In this document: positions 33,437-42,166 of the stretch, piece by piece
Layout: the number at the start of each line of letters is the position of its first letter
Position numbering within the stretch: the first letter of the stretch is position 1
From: Novosphingobium kaempferiae
GTDB lineage: Bacteria > Pseudomonadota > Alphaproteobacteria > Sphingomonadales > Sphingomonadaceae
Direction of reading: 5' to 3'
Assembly: GCF_021227995.1 (NCBI RefSeq)
Contig: NZ_CP089301.1
Coordinates: 1,240,001-1,304,000 of the forward strand
Length of the DNA stretch: 64,000 bases
Notes under the pieces: generated by a model
Database searches by the model: none
Told to the model about the DNA's origin: nothing
Seen by the model: only the letters and a program-made list of their open reading frames with translations
Made by a program: the position numbers and the translations under genes

Positions 33437-34720
33437 TTACGCGCGATCGGCGAGGGCGACGAAGTGGGACTTCGTGGCAGCGCCGCTGGCAGGGTTGACG
33501 GGAGCCGACAGCACAGGCTGCCCACCGATGCGGAAGATCCAGCGGAACGCGCGGATGTTGTAGTCGAAGTAGAGGTGGATGGAGTCCGCGAACGTGATGC
33601 CGTTCTGCTTCTTGAAGGCCTCGTAACCCTTGGGGTTGAAGAAGACGAGGTCGCCGCGATCACCCACGGTCTTGCTGTGCTCGGTCCAGTACACCGGCCG
33701 GCCCAGCAGACGGCCGCCGGGCGCTTCGGTGTAGTCCGAATGCCAGATCAGCTGTCCATTGGCGCTGGTGAAATCCATCAGCGTCGGCATGATGTCGCTG
33801 TTGGCCAGCCAAACGCCCTGGCCTGGGTTGATCAGGCGGGAGTACATCTTGGCGACGTTTTTCGGCACGATCGTATCCGCCGTCTGGCTGCCTTCCTTGG
33901 CAACCGATACCAGCGCGTCCGACGCCATGAAGCCCAGCGGCTTCTCGATGCCGTCGCCCCACATGAAGGCGTCGGCCGCTTTCCAGCGGATCGCGGCAGC
34001 GGCCTTGCGGGTCAGCAGGTCGGCGATACGCGGGGCGTCCTGCAGAAGCTCTTCGGTAGCGAGCACGAAGGCGTACAGTTCGTTGAGCTTCGTCTCGCGC
34101 GGCGTCAGGCCGGTCTCGCTCGGCGTCATCTGCTGCGCTTCCACGCGCCAGCGCGCCTGGATGCCGCTCGTGCCCCACGGCGTGGTTTCGTCGCCCAGGC
34201 CGACGACGCGGTTCGATGCGGTCGGATCGGGATCGATCAGCGTCAGGAGCGGATCCGTTTCGTCGGCGAACACCAGATCGACGATTTCCTGACGGAACTC
34301 GGCAGGGACAAGGAAAGACCCTGCCGAATCGCCGCCCTCGGTCACCACGTTCGTGGGCGCCGCAAGGCGGTCGTCCATCTTGAAGTTCTGGCCTGCCGCA
34401 GGATTGGCAAAGCGGACGGCCTGCGCAAACTCGGCCACGTTGGAGAAACCGCCATTGTCCAGCCCGGGCTTGGCGGTGGCCGGAACGGTCCCGGTCGGGG
34501 TGGCGACCGGGGGCTCAAGGCCCAGGGCGGAAGTGGAAGCCAACAGCGTTTCGGCTCGCTGGATCTGCTTGGTCATACGCGCCAGTTCGGCGGTATCCTT
34601 AGCGTCTTCGGCTTCCTCTTCAGCCGTCAGGTCGCGGTTGCCGTCGATGGCGGCCTGCAGTCGATCGCTCTGGCGCTTCGCTACCGCGCGCGCCTCGCTC
34701 TTCAGAATGGCAAGGTTCAT
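33437..34720 (-). CDS. major capsid protein, HK97 family
   Basis: A protein of 427 residues. The N-terminal 60 residues are a charged coiled coil (AAIDGNRDLTAEEEAEDAKD) like the HK97 delta/scaffold domain removed by the protease. The HK97-fold follows: TEGGDSAGSFLVPAEFRQEIVDL, ELLQDAPRIADLLTRKAAAAI, FMWGDGIEKPLGFM, and the P-domain and C-terminal ending. It forms the icosahedral shell. It sits directly downstream of the S49 protease, across a terminator. Confidence 0.95.
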   Translation of the reverse strand: MNLAILKSEARAVAKRQSDRLQAAIDGNRDLTAEEEAEDAKDTAELARMTKQIQRAETLLASTSALGLEPPVATPTGTVPATAKPGLDNGGFSNVAEFAQAVRFANPAAGQNFKMDDRLAAPTNVVTEGGDSAGSFLVPAEFRQEIVDLVFADETDPLLTLIDPDPTASNRVVGLGDETTPWGTSGIQARWRVEAQQMTPSETGLTPRETKLNELYAFVLATEELLQDAPRIADLLTRKAAAAIRWKAADAFMWGDGIEKPLGFMASDALVSVAKEGSQTADTIVPKNVAKMYSRLINPGQGVWLANSDIMPTLMDFTSANGQLIWHSDYTEAPGGRLLGRPVYWTEHSKTVGDRGDLVFFNPKGYEAFKKQNGITFADSIHLYFDYNIRAFRWIFRIGGQPVLSAPVNPASGAATKSHFVALADRA

Positions 34721-34762
34721 TGGTTGCTCCTGTGCTTGCCTGTTCGGGCGCGCTCGCCCACG

Positions 34763-34784
34763 AAAAAAGGCGGCCGAAGCCGCC
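34763..34784 (-). terminator. intrinsic terminator between protease and capsid genes
   Basis: On the minus strand GGCGGC-TTCG-GCCGCC is followed at once by six T residues, a textbook rho-independent terminator with a stable tetraloop. It lies 27 bp after the protease stop and 43 bp before the capsid start. It would limit read-through unless antitermination operates or the capsid has its own promoter. Confidence 0.8.
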
Positions 34785-34810
34785 CGGTGAACCCTTTCGG
34801 GAATGCTCGA

Positions 34811-35683
34811 TCAGATGGCGGTTGCGGCCTCGGCGACTGCGGCCTGTCGCCGCATCAGGGCCAGGCGCGATCTGCTGGAAGACATCTTGGCGACAACGTC
34901 GCGCAGGGTGGCGATGCCGTCCACGGCGCCGTTCGCCAGCGCGCGCTGGGCGGAGAACGTCTTGCCGGAACCATGAACGCCGGGGACATCCTTGGCGGCC
35001 ATACCGCGCCCGCGCGCGATGGCGGCCACGAATGCTTCGTTACTTTCGTCGACCGACGCCTGAATTTCCTCGCGATCGGCATCCGTCAGCGCCGCAAACG
35101 GATGGCCGGCGATCTTGTCGGGGTGCGAAGCGATCAGCGTGGTGCGCATCCCGATCTTCTCTTCGAAGCCGGACTGGTCGACATGTCCCGATCGCACACC
35201 GACGGAGCCGACGTCGCCGCTGGGCGTCACGAAGAACTGCGATGCCTGCGCCGCCAGCCAGTAGGCCGCTGAATAGGCGAAGGTGTTGGCGACGGCGGCA
35301 ATCGGCTTCGACTGCCGCGCCTCGTAGATTGCGTCACCAGCCTCGGCCGTGCCGAACACGTATCCACCGGGGCTTTGCACGTCGAGGACGATGGCGCCGA
35401 TCTTTGGATCCGCCGCGAACGTGCGGATACGCTCGGCCAGAACATCGCTCGCCGTTCGGGGATAACCGAGCCCGGTCGGCCCGATCATACCTCGGATCGG
35501 CACGATCACCGTCGCGCCTTCGCGGATGGGATCGGGGTTCGCCTTCGCCTCGGGCGCGGCGAAGCTAGCAAGCTTTGCCAGGCCCTCCGGCAGAATGGCT
35601 TCGATCGCGCCGCGCTTCAGCCAGGCGTCCAGATAGGCCGGGTGCATCGCCCACAGCGCGCCGGCAGCGATCAGTCCAGTCAT
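34811..35683 (-). CDS. prohead protease, S49/SppA family
   Basis: A protein of 290 residues. The ClpP/crotonase-like fold is shown by VIVPIRGMIGP, the DVQSPGGYVFG oxyanion loop (residues 101-111), NTFAYSAAYWLA with the nucleophile Ser138 and SGDVGSVGV. The C-terminal 90 residues are helical and Ser/Arg-rich, possibly a scaffold. It would process the capsid coiled-coil and scaffold during prohead maturation. It overlaps the portal gene by four bases (ATGA). Confidence 0.9.
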   Translation of the reverse strand: MTGLIAAGALWAMHPAYLDAWLKRGAIEAILPEGLAKLASFAAPEAKANPDPIREGATVIVPIRGMIGPTGLGYPRTASDVLAERIRTFAADPKIGAIVLDVQSPGGYVFGTAEAGDAIYEARQSKPIAAVANTFAYSAAYWLAAQASQFFVTPSGDVGSVGVRSGHVDQSGFEEKIGMRTTLIASHPDKIAGHPFAALTDADREEIQASVDESNEAFVAAIARGRGMAAKDVPGVHGSGKTFSAQRALANGAVDGIATLRDVVAKMSSSRSRLALMRRQAAVAEAATAI

Positions 35684-36969
35684 TGGTCAGTGCCTACCTT
35701 GTCCTGGGGAGACGTCTCGCCTCCCGTCATTGTGTCCGCCGCGCGGTTGCTGTTCAGGGGCGCACGCGGATCCCGAGACCAGTCCTCGTTGAATGCGGGC
35801 ATGTCGAACCAGTCGGTCCGCAGTTCGTCGACCGAATGCGTGCCAGCGGTGCGCGCCAGCACCGCATTGCGGAACTGCGTGCCGCTATCTCCGCGCAGAA
35901 GGCTGTTCAGGTTGAACCGGGCACGGATGCCCTTGGCTCGCATGTCGGGCGGCAGCAGCCGTACCGTGATGGCCTGCTCCGCCCTGCGCGCCAGTGGCCG
36001 CATCGTGTACTTCACGAACTGGCCGGCTTCCTGCTCCTGGTTGGCCGCCGGGCCGCCTTCCTCGCCCACCATGGAACGGGGGATGCGCCAGTACCGCCCC
36101 ATCTCCAGCGTGCGCTGCTTGATTAGCTCCACCAGTTGGCTGTCGGTGTTGGTGCTCTGGGTTTCCTTGAAGGACAGCCCCTGTTCGAGCACCGGGATGC
36201 CGCCGTTCTTCCAGCGTGCGACACCCTCCTTGATGTGCGCCAGCCCCTCGTCGGTCAGCTTCTGTTCGGTCGAAAGGATGCCCGCGAAGCGCTGCTGGTT
36301 GCGGAAGAAGGAACGCGCGCCCGCCTCAAGTGCAAGCTGGAAGTCGATAGCACCCTTGGCCATCTGCCACGGAACTAGCGGTTTCAGCGCGGCATCCGAG
36401 ATGCCGGAGATCCAGAACAGCTGCTGCGGCACCAGACGACGGGTCTTCCCGTCCATGTGATAATCGACGGTGAAATGGCGCTCGCCCCAATCGACCGACT
36501 GCTTGCGCGGATCCAGCGGCCAGATCTCCGCCTGCTCGATACCCACGGTGGGCTCGGCAAACGCCACGCCGCGCAGGCTCGCGCAGAACGCCATGCATGC
36601 CCAGAACTCCGAACTGACCTGCAGCGGGTTGGGCTCCAGCCAGAGGACGTCGGACAGCGGCACGCTGATTGGCTTCAGGTTCTCGTCGACCAGACTGCCC
36701 TGCAGGCTGCCGAATGCTTCCGCGATCAGCGAGACACAGAAGTACACTGCCGAAACCCGCGCCGCGGTCTCCGGCGTCGTCGCCGCGCTGGGGAGGGAAG
36801 ACAGGATCGACCATTGATCGTCGCCCCAGAAACGCCCGTCCACCACGTCGGTTGGCGCGGGACGGTCGGCGGAAAGCGGCGTCGCGCTGCTGTGGTCTGC
36901 GCTCTGGCTCCATCTGCGCTCCCGCTCCGCCGCCTGCGCAGAAAGCCGATATCCGCTGACGCTGCTCAC
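35680..36969 (-). CDS. portal protein
   Basis: A protein of 429 residues from GTG 36969, which overlaps the terminase stop (GTGA). A longer frame into the terminase gene was rejected. The HK97-type portal core is visible: VYFCVSLIAEAFGSLQG, SSEFWACMAFCASLRGVAFAE, WQMAKGAIDFQLALEAGARSFFRNQQRFAGIL, and RRAEQAITVRLLPPDM at the C-terminus. It forms the dodecameric DNA gate in the capsid. Confidence 0.9.
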   Translation of the reverse strand: MSSVSGYRLSAQAAERERRWSQSADHSSATPLSADRPAPTDVVDGRFWGDDQWSILSSLPSAATTPETAARVSAVYFCVSLIAEAFGSLQGSLVDENLKPISVPLSDVLWLEPNPLQVSSEFWACMAFCASLRGVAFAEPTVGIEQAEIWPLDPRKQSVDWGERHFTVDYHMDGKTRRLVPQQLFWISGISDAALKPLVPWQMAKGAIDFQLALEAGARSFFRNQQRFAGILSTEQKLTDEGLAHIKEGVARWKNGGIPVLEQGLSFKETQSTNTDSQLVELIKQRTLEMGRYWRIPRSMVGEEGGPAANQEQEAGQFVKYTMRPLARRAEQAITVRLLPPDMRAKGIRARFNLNSLLRGDSGTQFRNAVLARTAGTHSVDELRTDWFDMPAFNEDWSRDPRAPLNSNRAADTMTGGETSPQDKVGTDQ

Positions 36970-38663
36970 AACACCACCATTGCGCGCTTGTCGTACACGC
37001 TGCCCGCGTCGCCTGCTTCCGGGTTGCGCTCCATCAGCTTCACCGCGTTGAACAGGGCGCACAGGGGGTCGATCTTCGCCTTTCCTGCCGCTTCCTTGGT
37101 GATGTACACCGCGTTACCTCGCTGTTCGGCCTTCGCATTACCCACGCACCAGGCCATCATGTCCGTACCGTCGTGACGCATCGTCCCGTCGCGCAGCTTG
37201 CGCTCCGAACTCCACACCGCCGACGAAAGCTTGAAACCCTGACCGACCGCGACCAGTTGGTCGTCCGTCAGCCCCATGCCCGCCAGCTCGTCGACGAGAG
37301 CGCCGACGGCCAGCGGGTCCAGCCCGACCGCACCCTTTTCGGGCAGCAGGCCGCTGGCGTTTACCTGGGCGACGATCGCCGCCACCTCTTCAATGTCCTG
37401 TGTTGCACTTTCGCAAAGCTTCAGCGTGCCCGCCTGCTCGAAATCGAGCAGGCGCGGTGCCACGTCCTTGCGCAGTTCCAGCACATCTCGCATCGCCCAC
37501 GCACGGGCCCACACGAGCCAGCAACCGGTGCCGCGCTCGCGGCCGACCACAGCCAAGCCGAACAGGTCGTCCAGACCGCCGCCGTCAATGCCGCACACCG
37601 CGACCTCACACCGCGCTAGCAGCGACTCCAGCGTCAAGCCGGGCTCAGTTGCGTCCAGCCAGTAATCGGCTCCGCGCCAGCGCTGGGCATGAAGGCCAAG
37701 CCCGATCTCAATGTTCAGGTGCTGCGATGCCCAGCGCGCAAGCTCAGCCGCGCCCTTTTCCCTGGCTTCGAAGAACTGGGGCCGCAGCAGGTCGATCTGC
37801 ACCGACCGTCCGAGGTTCGGCAGGACCATCGGCCAGCACGCAGGGTCCATCCACGGTTGCTGCGGGTCGGTCTGAAACTCTTCGGCAAACTCGTACAGAA
37901 TGGGCAGCGTCGTCGCGCCTTCACCTGTCAGCTTTCCGTCCCGGATCGACCGGGCCAGCTGCAGCTCCTCCTTGAAGACACCCGCCGGCGGTTCGTCCGA
38001 CTGCGTCGTGATCATGTACAGGAACGCGCCTGGGCGGGAGATCATGCCGCCGTAGATCTGGCCGAGCACGCGGCTCGCGTAGTGGACCTTGCCCAATATG
38101 TGCAATTCGTCGACGATCGCACCTTTGGGGATGCCGCCGGTCGAAACCTTCTCGTCGAAGGTCTGCACCTTCAGCGTCGATTCGGTCACCCGATCGACGA
38201 TCGTCTTCAGGTGCGTCTTCACGTGGAACCGATCCCGCAGGACCGGGTCCGCCATGATCATGCCTTCGGCCTGGTTGAAACCGCGCTGCGCGATCTCCTG
38301 CGTCGGGCCGAACAGGTAGTATGGCTGGCGTGGCTCCGGGTCCATCAGCAGCGCCGTCACGCCGATCGCGCCCGCTTTCGTCGTCTTCGAATTCTTCTTG
38401 GGCACCAACTCGAATATCTTGCGCACCCGGCGACGCCCGTCCGGCATCATCGATCCGAAGAGCGCGGCGACGGTGTCACGTTGCCAGTCGCCCGCAGCAA
38501 CGCGCATTTCTGGGCGGTCCCCTACGTCAGGCAGGCGCAGCTTGTTGAAGATCTGCACTGCCCGGCTCGCCATCGCCCGGTCCAGCGGAAGGTCCGGGAT
38601 AAGGCTTCGTCCATCGCGCAGCCGTTCCTTCCAATCGGGACAGGCGAAGTTCCAGCTTTCCAT
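36966..38663 (-). CDS. terminase large subunit
   Basis: A protein of 565 residues. The ATPase has a deviant Walker A (LVPKKNSKTTKAGA, residues 86-99), LFGPTQEIAQ and Walker B GAIVDELH (181-188), with the coupling motif YMITTQSDEP. The RNase H-like nuclease begins near VCGIDGGGLDDLFGLAVVG, with its first Asp, and later EEVAAIVAQVNASG. It packages and cuts concatemeric DNA. The gene follows the small subunit by four bases. Confidence 0.95.
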   Translation of the reverse strand: MESWNFACPDWKERLRDGRSLIPDLPLDRAMASRAVQIFNKLRLPDVGDRPEMRVAAGDWQRDTVAALFGSMMPDGRRRVRKIFELVPKKNSKTTKAGAIGVTALLMDPEPRQPYYLFGPTQEIAQRGFNQAEGMIMADPVLRDRFHVKTHLKTIVDRVTESTLKVQTFDEKVSTGGIPKGAIVDELHILGKVHYASRVLGQIYGGMISRPGAFLYMITTQSDEPPAGVFKEELQLARSIRDGKLTGEGATTLPILYEFAEEFQTDPQQPWMDPACWPMVLPNLGRSVQIDLLRPQFFEAREKGAAELARWASQHLNIEIGLGLHAQRWRGADYWLDATEPGLTLESLLARCEVAVCGIDGGGLDDLFGLAVVGRERGTGCWLVWARAWAMRDVLELRKDVAPRLLDFEQAGTLKLCESATQDIEEVAAIVAQVNASGLLPEKGAVGLDPLAVGALVDELAGMGLTDDQLVAVGQGFKLSSAVWSSERKLRDGTMRHDGTDMMAWCVGNAKAEQRGNAVYITKEAAGKAKIDPLCALFNAVKLMERNPEAGDAGSVYDKRAMVVL

Positions 38664-38666
38664 GCG

Positions 38667-39179
38667 TCAGTTCGGCAGGATGCTTCCGGGGCCATGGAGC
38701 AATGGCCCCCAGCCACTGTCCTCCCGCCCCGCATCCCATGCCGCGTCGCGGCGCTCTTCCTTCACGCCCTTGCGCGTCTTCGACTTCGGAGCTGCGATCG
38801 GAGTCGGACCGAGGCGCGACTTGTCCAAGCGCTTCAGCAGCTTCTCAGTCGCGGACGTCTTGCCGTCGATCGACTGCTGGTTGAGCCGCTGCAGCAGCTC
38901 GGCTTCGAGAAGCAATCCCGCATGGCGCTTCGCGCGCTTGAGCTCAGGGCTCGAAAAATAATGCTTCCTCATGGTCGGAACCGACACGCCGATGGCTGCA
39001 GCACAGTCCACTTCGGTCCGACCCATGCCAAACAGCAGAACGAGTTTCTCTAGGTTTTCTGCGGTTGGCACATGCTGGTCGCGCCCCCGCTCGCCTTTGT
39101 TCGGCGGCACCGGATGGCCGAGCAGGTCAAACGGCAGCCATCCCGGCCCACCGCGCTTGCCCGAAACTTCATCCGTCAC
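38667..39179 (-). CDS. terminase small subunit-like HTH protein
   Basis: A protein of 170 residues from GTG 39179, with GGAGGT nine bases before. It has an HTH region (GMGRTEVDCAAAIGVSVPTMRKHYFSSPELKRA) followed by a coiled-coil and a basic C-terminus. The position directly ahead of the large subunit identifies it as the DNA-recognition subunit. Its cos or pac site should lie in or next to it. Confidence 0.75.
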   Translation of the reverse strand: MTDEVSGKRGGPGWLPFDLLGHPVPPNKGERGRDQHVPTAENLEKLVLLFGMGRTEVDCAAAIGVSVPTMRKHYFSSPELKRAKRHAGLLLEAELLQRLNQQSIDGKTSATEKLLKRLDKSRLGPTPIAAPKSKTRKGVKEERRDAAWDAGREDSGWGPLLHGPGSILPN

Positions 39180-39299
39180 AAAAAAAACCTCCGAATGGGA
39201 CGGGTGGCGGTCATGGGGCCACCAGGCCTCCGAACTTTCGACCACCCCCCTCCGTTCACCCTCGCGGGCGGTTGCCTGAACCGACCGGGCAGGTCGCGG

Positions 39300-39599
39300 T
39301 CACCGACCGCCGCGCGCTCGCCGCGCCCGCGCCTCGGCCGTCTTCGTGTTGTGGTGCGGCAGGCAGAGCCATTCGAGGTTCGCCGGATCGAGGTCGGCGC
39401 CGCCGTCCTTCCGCTCCTGCTTGTGATCGAGGATCAGCCGCGTGGTCGATCCGCAGATCGCGCACCACTTGTTGGGCTGGCGCTTGCGCGCCTCTGCCCA
39501 CTCCGCCGAGTTGTAGAACCGATCAGCCACCTTCGGCATCGCCTTCACCCGCGAGGGCAGAGCGCCAAGGCGCGAAGGCATGGACTTGAGGCGACCCAT
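39300..39599 (-). CDS. HNH endonuclease
   Basis: A protein of 99 residues from ATG 39599. CAICGSTTRLILDHKQERKDGGADLDPANLEWLCLPHHNTKT carries the complete HNH motif with two CxxC/CxxH zinc ligands. Small HNH proteins next to terminase genes are required for genome packaging in several phages and cut at cos. The 120-bp gap to the small-subunit gene (39180-39299) holds a poly-A/T run and GC-rich stretches and may include cos. Confidence 0.9.
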   Translation of the reverse strand: MGRLKSMPSRLGALPSRVKAMPKVADRFYNSAEWAEARKRQPNKWCAICGSTTRLILDHKQERKDGGADLDPANLEWLCLPHHNTKTAEARARRARGGR

Positions 39600-39807
39600 C
39601 ACGGCTCCAAACGACAACGGGCGGCAGAGGCCGAAGCCGCTACCGCCCGTCATCACAGGGGAGAGAGCCAACCGTCGCGGGGCACACCACGATCAGCGTG
39701 CCCACTGGCTACCCCGAAACCTTGTCCAAACGGACACCCTTTATTTCTTTGTCCAAAATCTTAGGGGCTTGACCGGTTGGACAGAGGATTTCTGCGGCTT
39801 TCAGAGC

Positions 39808-40326
39808 CTAGAGCTTGTCCAAACCGGGCGAGGATGCGCGCGCCGCACGCTCCAGAGCCAGCGCAAGCCGCCCTATCGCCCGCTCATAGGCCTTGCGCAT
39901 CCCGTCGCTGGTGGTCGCCAACACGCAGCCCCGAGCGAGGTTGTGCAACTCACCTCCCATCGCACGATAGACCCGGTCCCACCCGAACCCGTCAGGCCCG
40001 GGCCAGCGCTTCATCACGATCACGCGACCCACGAGGTGCCGATGGCCTTCCGGGATGGCGTTCGCCAGCGGACGTTCCCCGGTCAGCATGCGCTCCACGA
40101 GATTAGCGCAGCGGCGCGTCAGGCGAGGGGACGGCACGTACTCATCGGCATAGTCGGCCTGCACATCCTTCACGATGGCAGGCCATCCCGTGCGCTGGCC
40201 TGCTGCCAAGAACGAGCGCTCCCGATCCGGCATCGCGCCAAGATACTCGACCGCCGCCGTCAGCGTGTCTTCCGCGTCCTGCCAGGAGACGACCGCGACC
40301 GAGAGCGAAGAGGATGGATTTCCCAT
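39808..40326 (-). CDS. phage protein, possibly DUF6362 family
   Basis: A protein of 172 residues. The N-terminal WQDAEDTLTAAVEYLGAMPD and C-terminal WDRVYRAMGG and RKAYERAIGRLALALERA have the helix pattern of DUF6362-like phage proteins, which are linked to packaging or transcription modules. The assignment is tentative. The 207-bp gap after it contains nothing recognisable beyond the HNH gene's leader. It begins beside the CAGA-repeat region. Confidence 0.5.
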   Translation of the reverse strand: MGNPSSSLSVAVVSWQDAEDTLTAAVEYLGAMPDRERSFLAAGQRTGWPAIVKDVQADYADEYVPSPRLTRRCANLVERMLTGERPLANAIPEGHRHLVGRVIVMKRWPGPDGFGWDRVYRAMGGELHNLARGCVLATTSDGMRKAYERAIGRLALALERAARASSPGLDKL

Positions 40327-40328
40327 AT

Positions 40329-40649
40329 TTAGTATCTCTCTTTACAGACAGACAGACAGACAGTTGACGGGGTAACGCACATGCGCGCCCGCACACACAT
40401 GGAGTGAACTCCGCAGAAACTGTCTGTCTGTCTGCCAACTGTCTGTAAGCCGCAGAAATCCGCGCCCAAAATCGACAGACAGTTACAGACGAACAGACGG
40501 TTTCGCCGCCCGGGTGAGGACCGCGCCTTGCCCTTGTCTTCCCGCCTTCGCCTCCCCGACACCGTTTTTCGCGCCGCCGCCCGGGGTTTCGACAGACAGT
40601 TGTCCGAACTGTCTGTAACTGTCTGTTCCCACATCTTGTGGGTCATCAC
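40329..40649 (-). CDS. possible 106-aa protein across the repeat region
   Basis: An ATG at 40649 overlaps the helicase stop (TGATG), which favours coupled translation, and the frame stays open for 106 codons to TAA at 40329. The product (MTHKMWEQTVTDSSDNCLSK) is compositionally odd, Cys-rich in its second half and dictated by the CAGACAGT repeats. It may be a real decayed gene or only an open frame through a DNA-level element. I favour the latter. Confidence 0.25.
   Translation of the reverse strand: MMTHKMWEQTVTDSSDNCLSKPRAAARKTVSGRRRREDKGKARSSPGRRNRLFVCNCLSILGADFCGLQTVGRQTDSFCGVHSMCVRARMCVTPSTVCLSVCKERY
40344..40630. repeat. cluster of AACTGTCTGT / ACAGACAGTT motifs
   Basis: In 290 bp I count seven copies of the decamer in both orientations: one within a run of five CAGA units at 40344-40365, then 40419-40437, 40438-40448, 40474-40490, 40590-40600, 40607-40616 and 40616-40626. 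Pairs are arranged head-to-head, so hairpins can form. The region stands between the helicase gene and a leftward gene, a plausible place for a replication origin (iterons) or a binding array for a phage regulator. Confidence 0.6.
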
Positions 40650-42160
40650 CACGCACCGCCAAGGTCATCCGCAGCCGCAACCGCCGCCGCACTGGCCAGT
40701 TCGCTGTCGGCCCGCAGGCGGCAGCCACGTCGCAGCACCTTGCCGTCCGCGCCCTTCATCTTCGCCAGCTGCTTGTCGCCCAGCGCCCGCCCGAAGGCCG
40801 TGCTGGACATGATCTCGCGGTCGCTGACGGCGTTCTCCTCGCAGAACGTCTTGTAGCTGGCATACAGGTCTGCGGCCTTCTCGCGGTGCTCCGGATCGCG
40901 CAGGTCAATCCGATCCGAGAACCACTCGCCAAAAGGGTTCGACGATTTTCGATATTCGTCGATCGCCTCCTGCACGCTTTGCGGCGGCTGTAAACCCTCG
41001 CTCAGCCAGATCAGCGTGCCTTCCACAAGCCAGCGCAGCACGCCTGCGCCCTCAGCCAGAAGCCGTCGCCCTATGGTCTTGTCCGCCGCGCCCTTGAACT
41101 GGTGCGGGAACTGGATGACCACGATGCGCCGCCAGATGCCGTCATCGTCGCCGCTGATACGCGGCTTGCGGTTGCACTCCGCGATCAGCGCGAAGCGGGG
41201 GCGATACTCGAAAGGCGCGCCATGCAGCTCGCGCGCCTGAATAGGCTGCCCGCCCGTGACCTGCTTGATGCGGCCTTCGTCCAGCGCAGAGCCGATGCGC
41301 GGCTCGCTGATGCAGCAGATCCGCACGTCGCCCGCCAGGCGCGCCATGTCCGGGCTGGCCTCGGCTCCGGACCGCGCGGCACCGTGAAGGAAGCTTTCGA
41401 CCGCTGCCGTCGCGCCATACTCGCCGATCACCTCGCGGATCACGTCGATGGTGGTGGACTTGCCGTCACCACCCTTGCCCTGCAGCAGGAAGATGCACTG
41501 CTCGGTGATCTCGCCTGTGATCGCATAGCCCATGCAGGCCTGGAAGAACCGTCGCACACCGGGATCGGGCAGCACGGTGGCGATGTGCTTCTCCCATTCC
41601 GGGCACTTGGCCTCCGGCGCGTCCGGATCGTCGATCCAGTCCACCGCCGCAAGGCGGCTGATGCGGTCGGCCAGATCGTGCCGGTCGAGCCGGACCGACC
41701 ATGCCCCGTCCTTCTCCACGAACCGCAGCGTCCCGTTTCCCACGTTGACCGCCAGCGTCTCCCGGTCGAAATCGTCGCGCGTGATCGGTACTTCGCTCTG
41801 CAACTGGCCCAGCGCAGCCGTCGTCTTGTTCAGGTTCCCGGACGTGACGCCGTGCTTGTATAGCGCGACCTGCCGCTCCTCAATCGCCGGAACGTCCGCG
41901 CCCGACTTGTCCTTTGCCGCCTCCAGGGCGTCGGCCTCGATCGGGATATGCCGGGCCATATCGTGCGCCAGCTGCTTGGCGATGCGCGCGCCATCCTTCC
42001 CGGACCATCGCTTGCCGTCATAGGCACGCCAGTGATCTTCGCACCACAGCAACCGGCCCAGCGCCAGGTCGAAGATACGCCGGGCATTGCCGATGTCGTT
42101 CAACTCGTACCACGCCATCGCCTCGGCACTGACGACGGGAATTTCGATTGATTCTCTCAT
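40646..42160 (-). CDS. P4/D5-type SF3 helicase (primase C-terminal) protein
   Basis: A protein of 504 residues. The N-terminal half (about 40-190) resembles the D5_N region; the SF3 helicase core has Walker A GKGGDGKST (228-236), ICCISEPR as Walker B region, the C-motif ALIAECNRKPR and IWRRIVVIQFP. It unwinds DNA at the phage origin. The primase module is a separate gene at 42865-44106. Genes in between overlap or nearly touch, so they form one replication operon. Confidence 0.9.
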   Translation of the reverse strand: MRESIEIPVVSAEAMAWYELNDIGNARRIFDLALGRLLWCEDHWRAYDGKRWSGKDGARIAKQLAHDMARHIPIEADALEAAKDKSGADVPAIEERQVALYKHGVTSGNLNKTTAALGQLQSEVPITRDDFDRETLAVNVGNGTLRFVEKDGAWSVRLDRHDLADRISRLAAVDWIDDPDAPEAKCPEWEKHIATVLPDPGVRRFFQACMGYAITGEITEQCIFLLQGKGGDGKSTTIDVIREVIGEYGATAAVESFLHGAARSGAEASPDMARLAGDVRICCISEPRIGSALDEGRIKQVTGGQPIQARELHGAPFEYRPRFALIAECNRKPRISGDDDGIWRRIVVIQFPHQFKGAADKTIGRRLLAEGAGVLRWLVEGTLIWLSEGLQPPQSVQEAIDEYRKSSNPFGEWFSDRIDLRDPEHREKAADLYASYKTFCEENAVSDREIMSSTAFGRALGDKQLAKMKGADGKVLRRGCRLRADSELASAAAVAAADDLGGAW

Positions 42161-42166
42161 GACGGC

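Noticed and set aside
40344..40630. CRISPR array
   Set aside because: The repeats are short (about 10 bp), in both orientations and not evenly spaced by unique spacers; there are no cas genes in the window.
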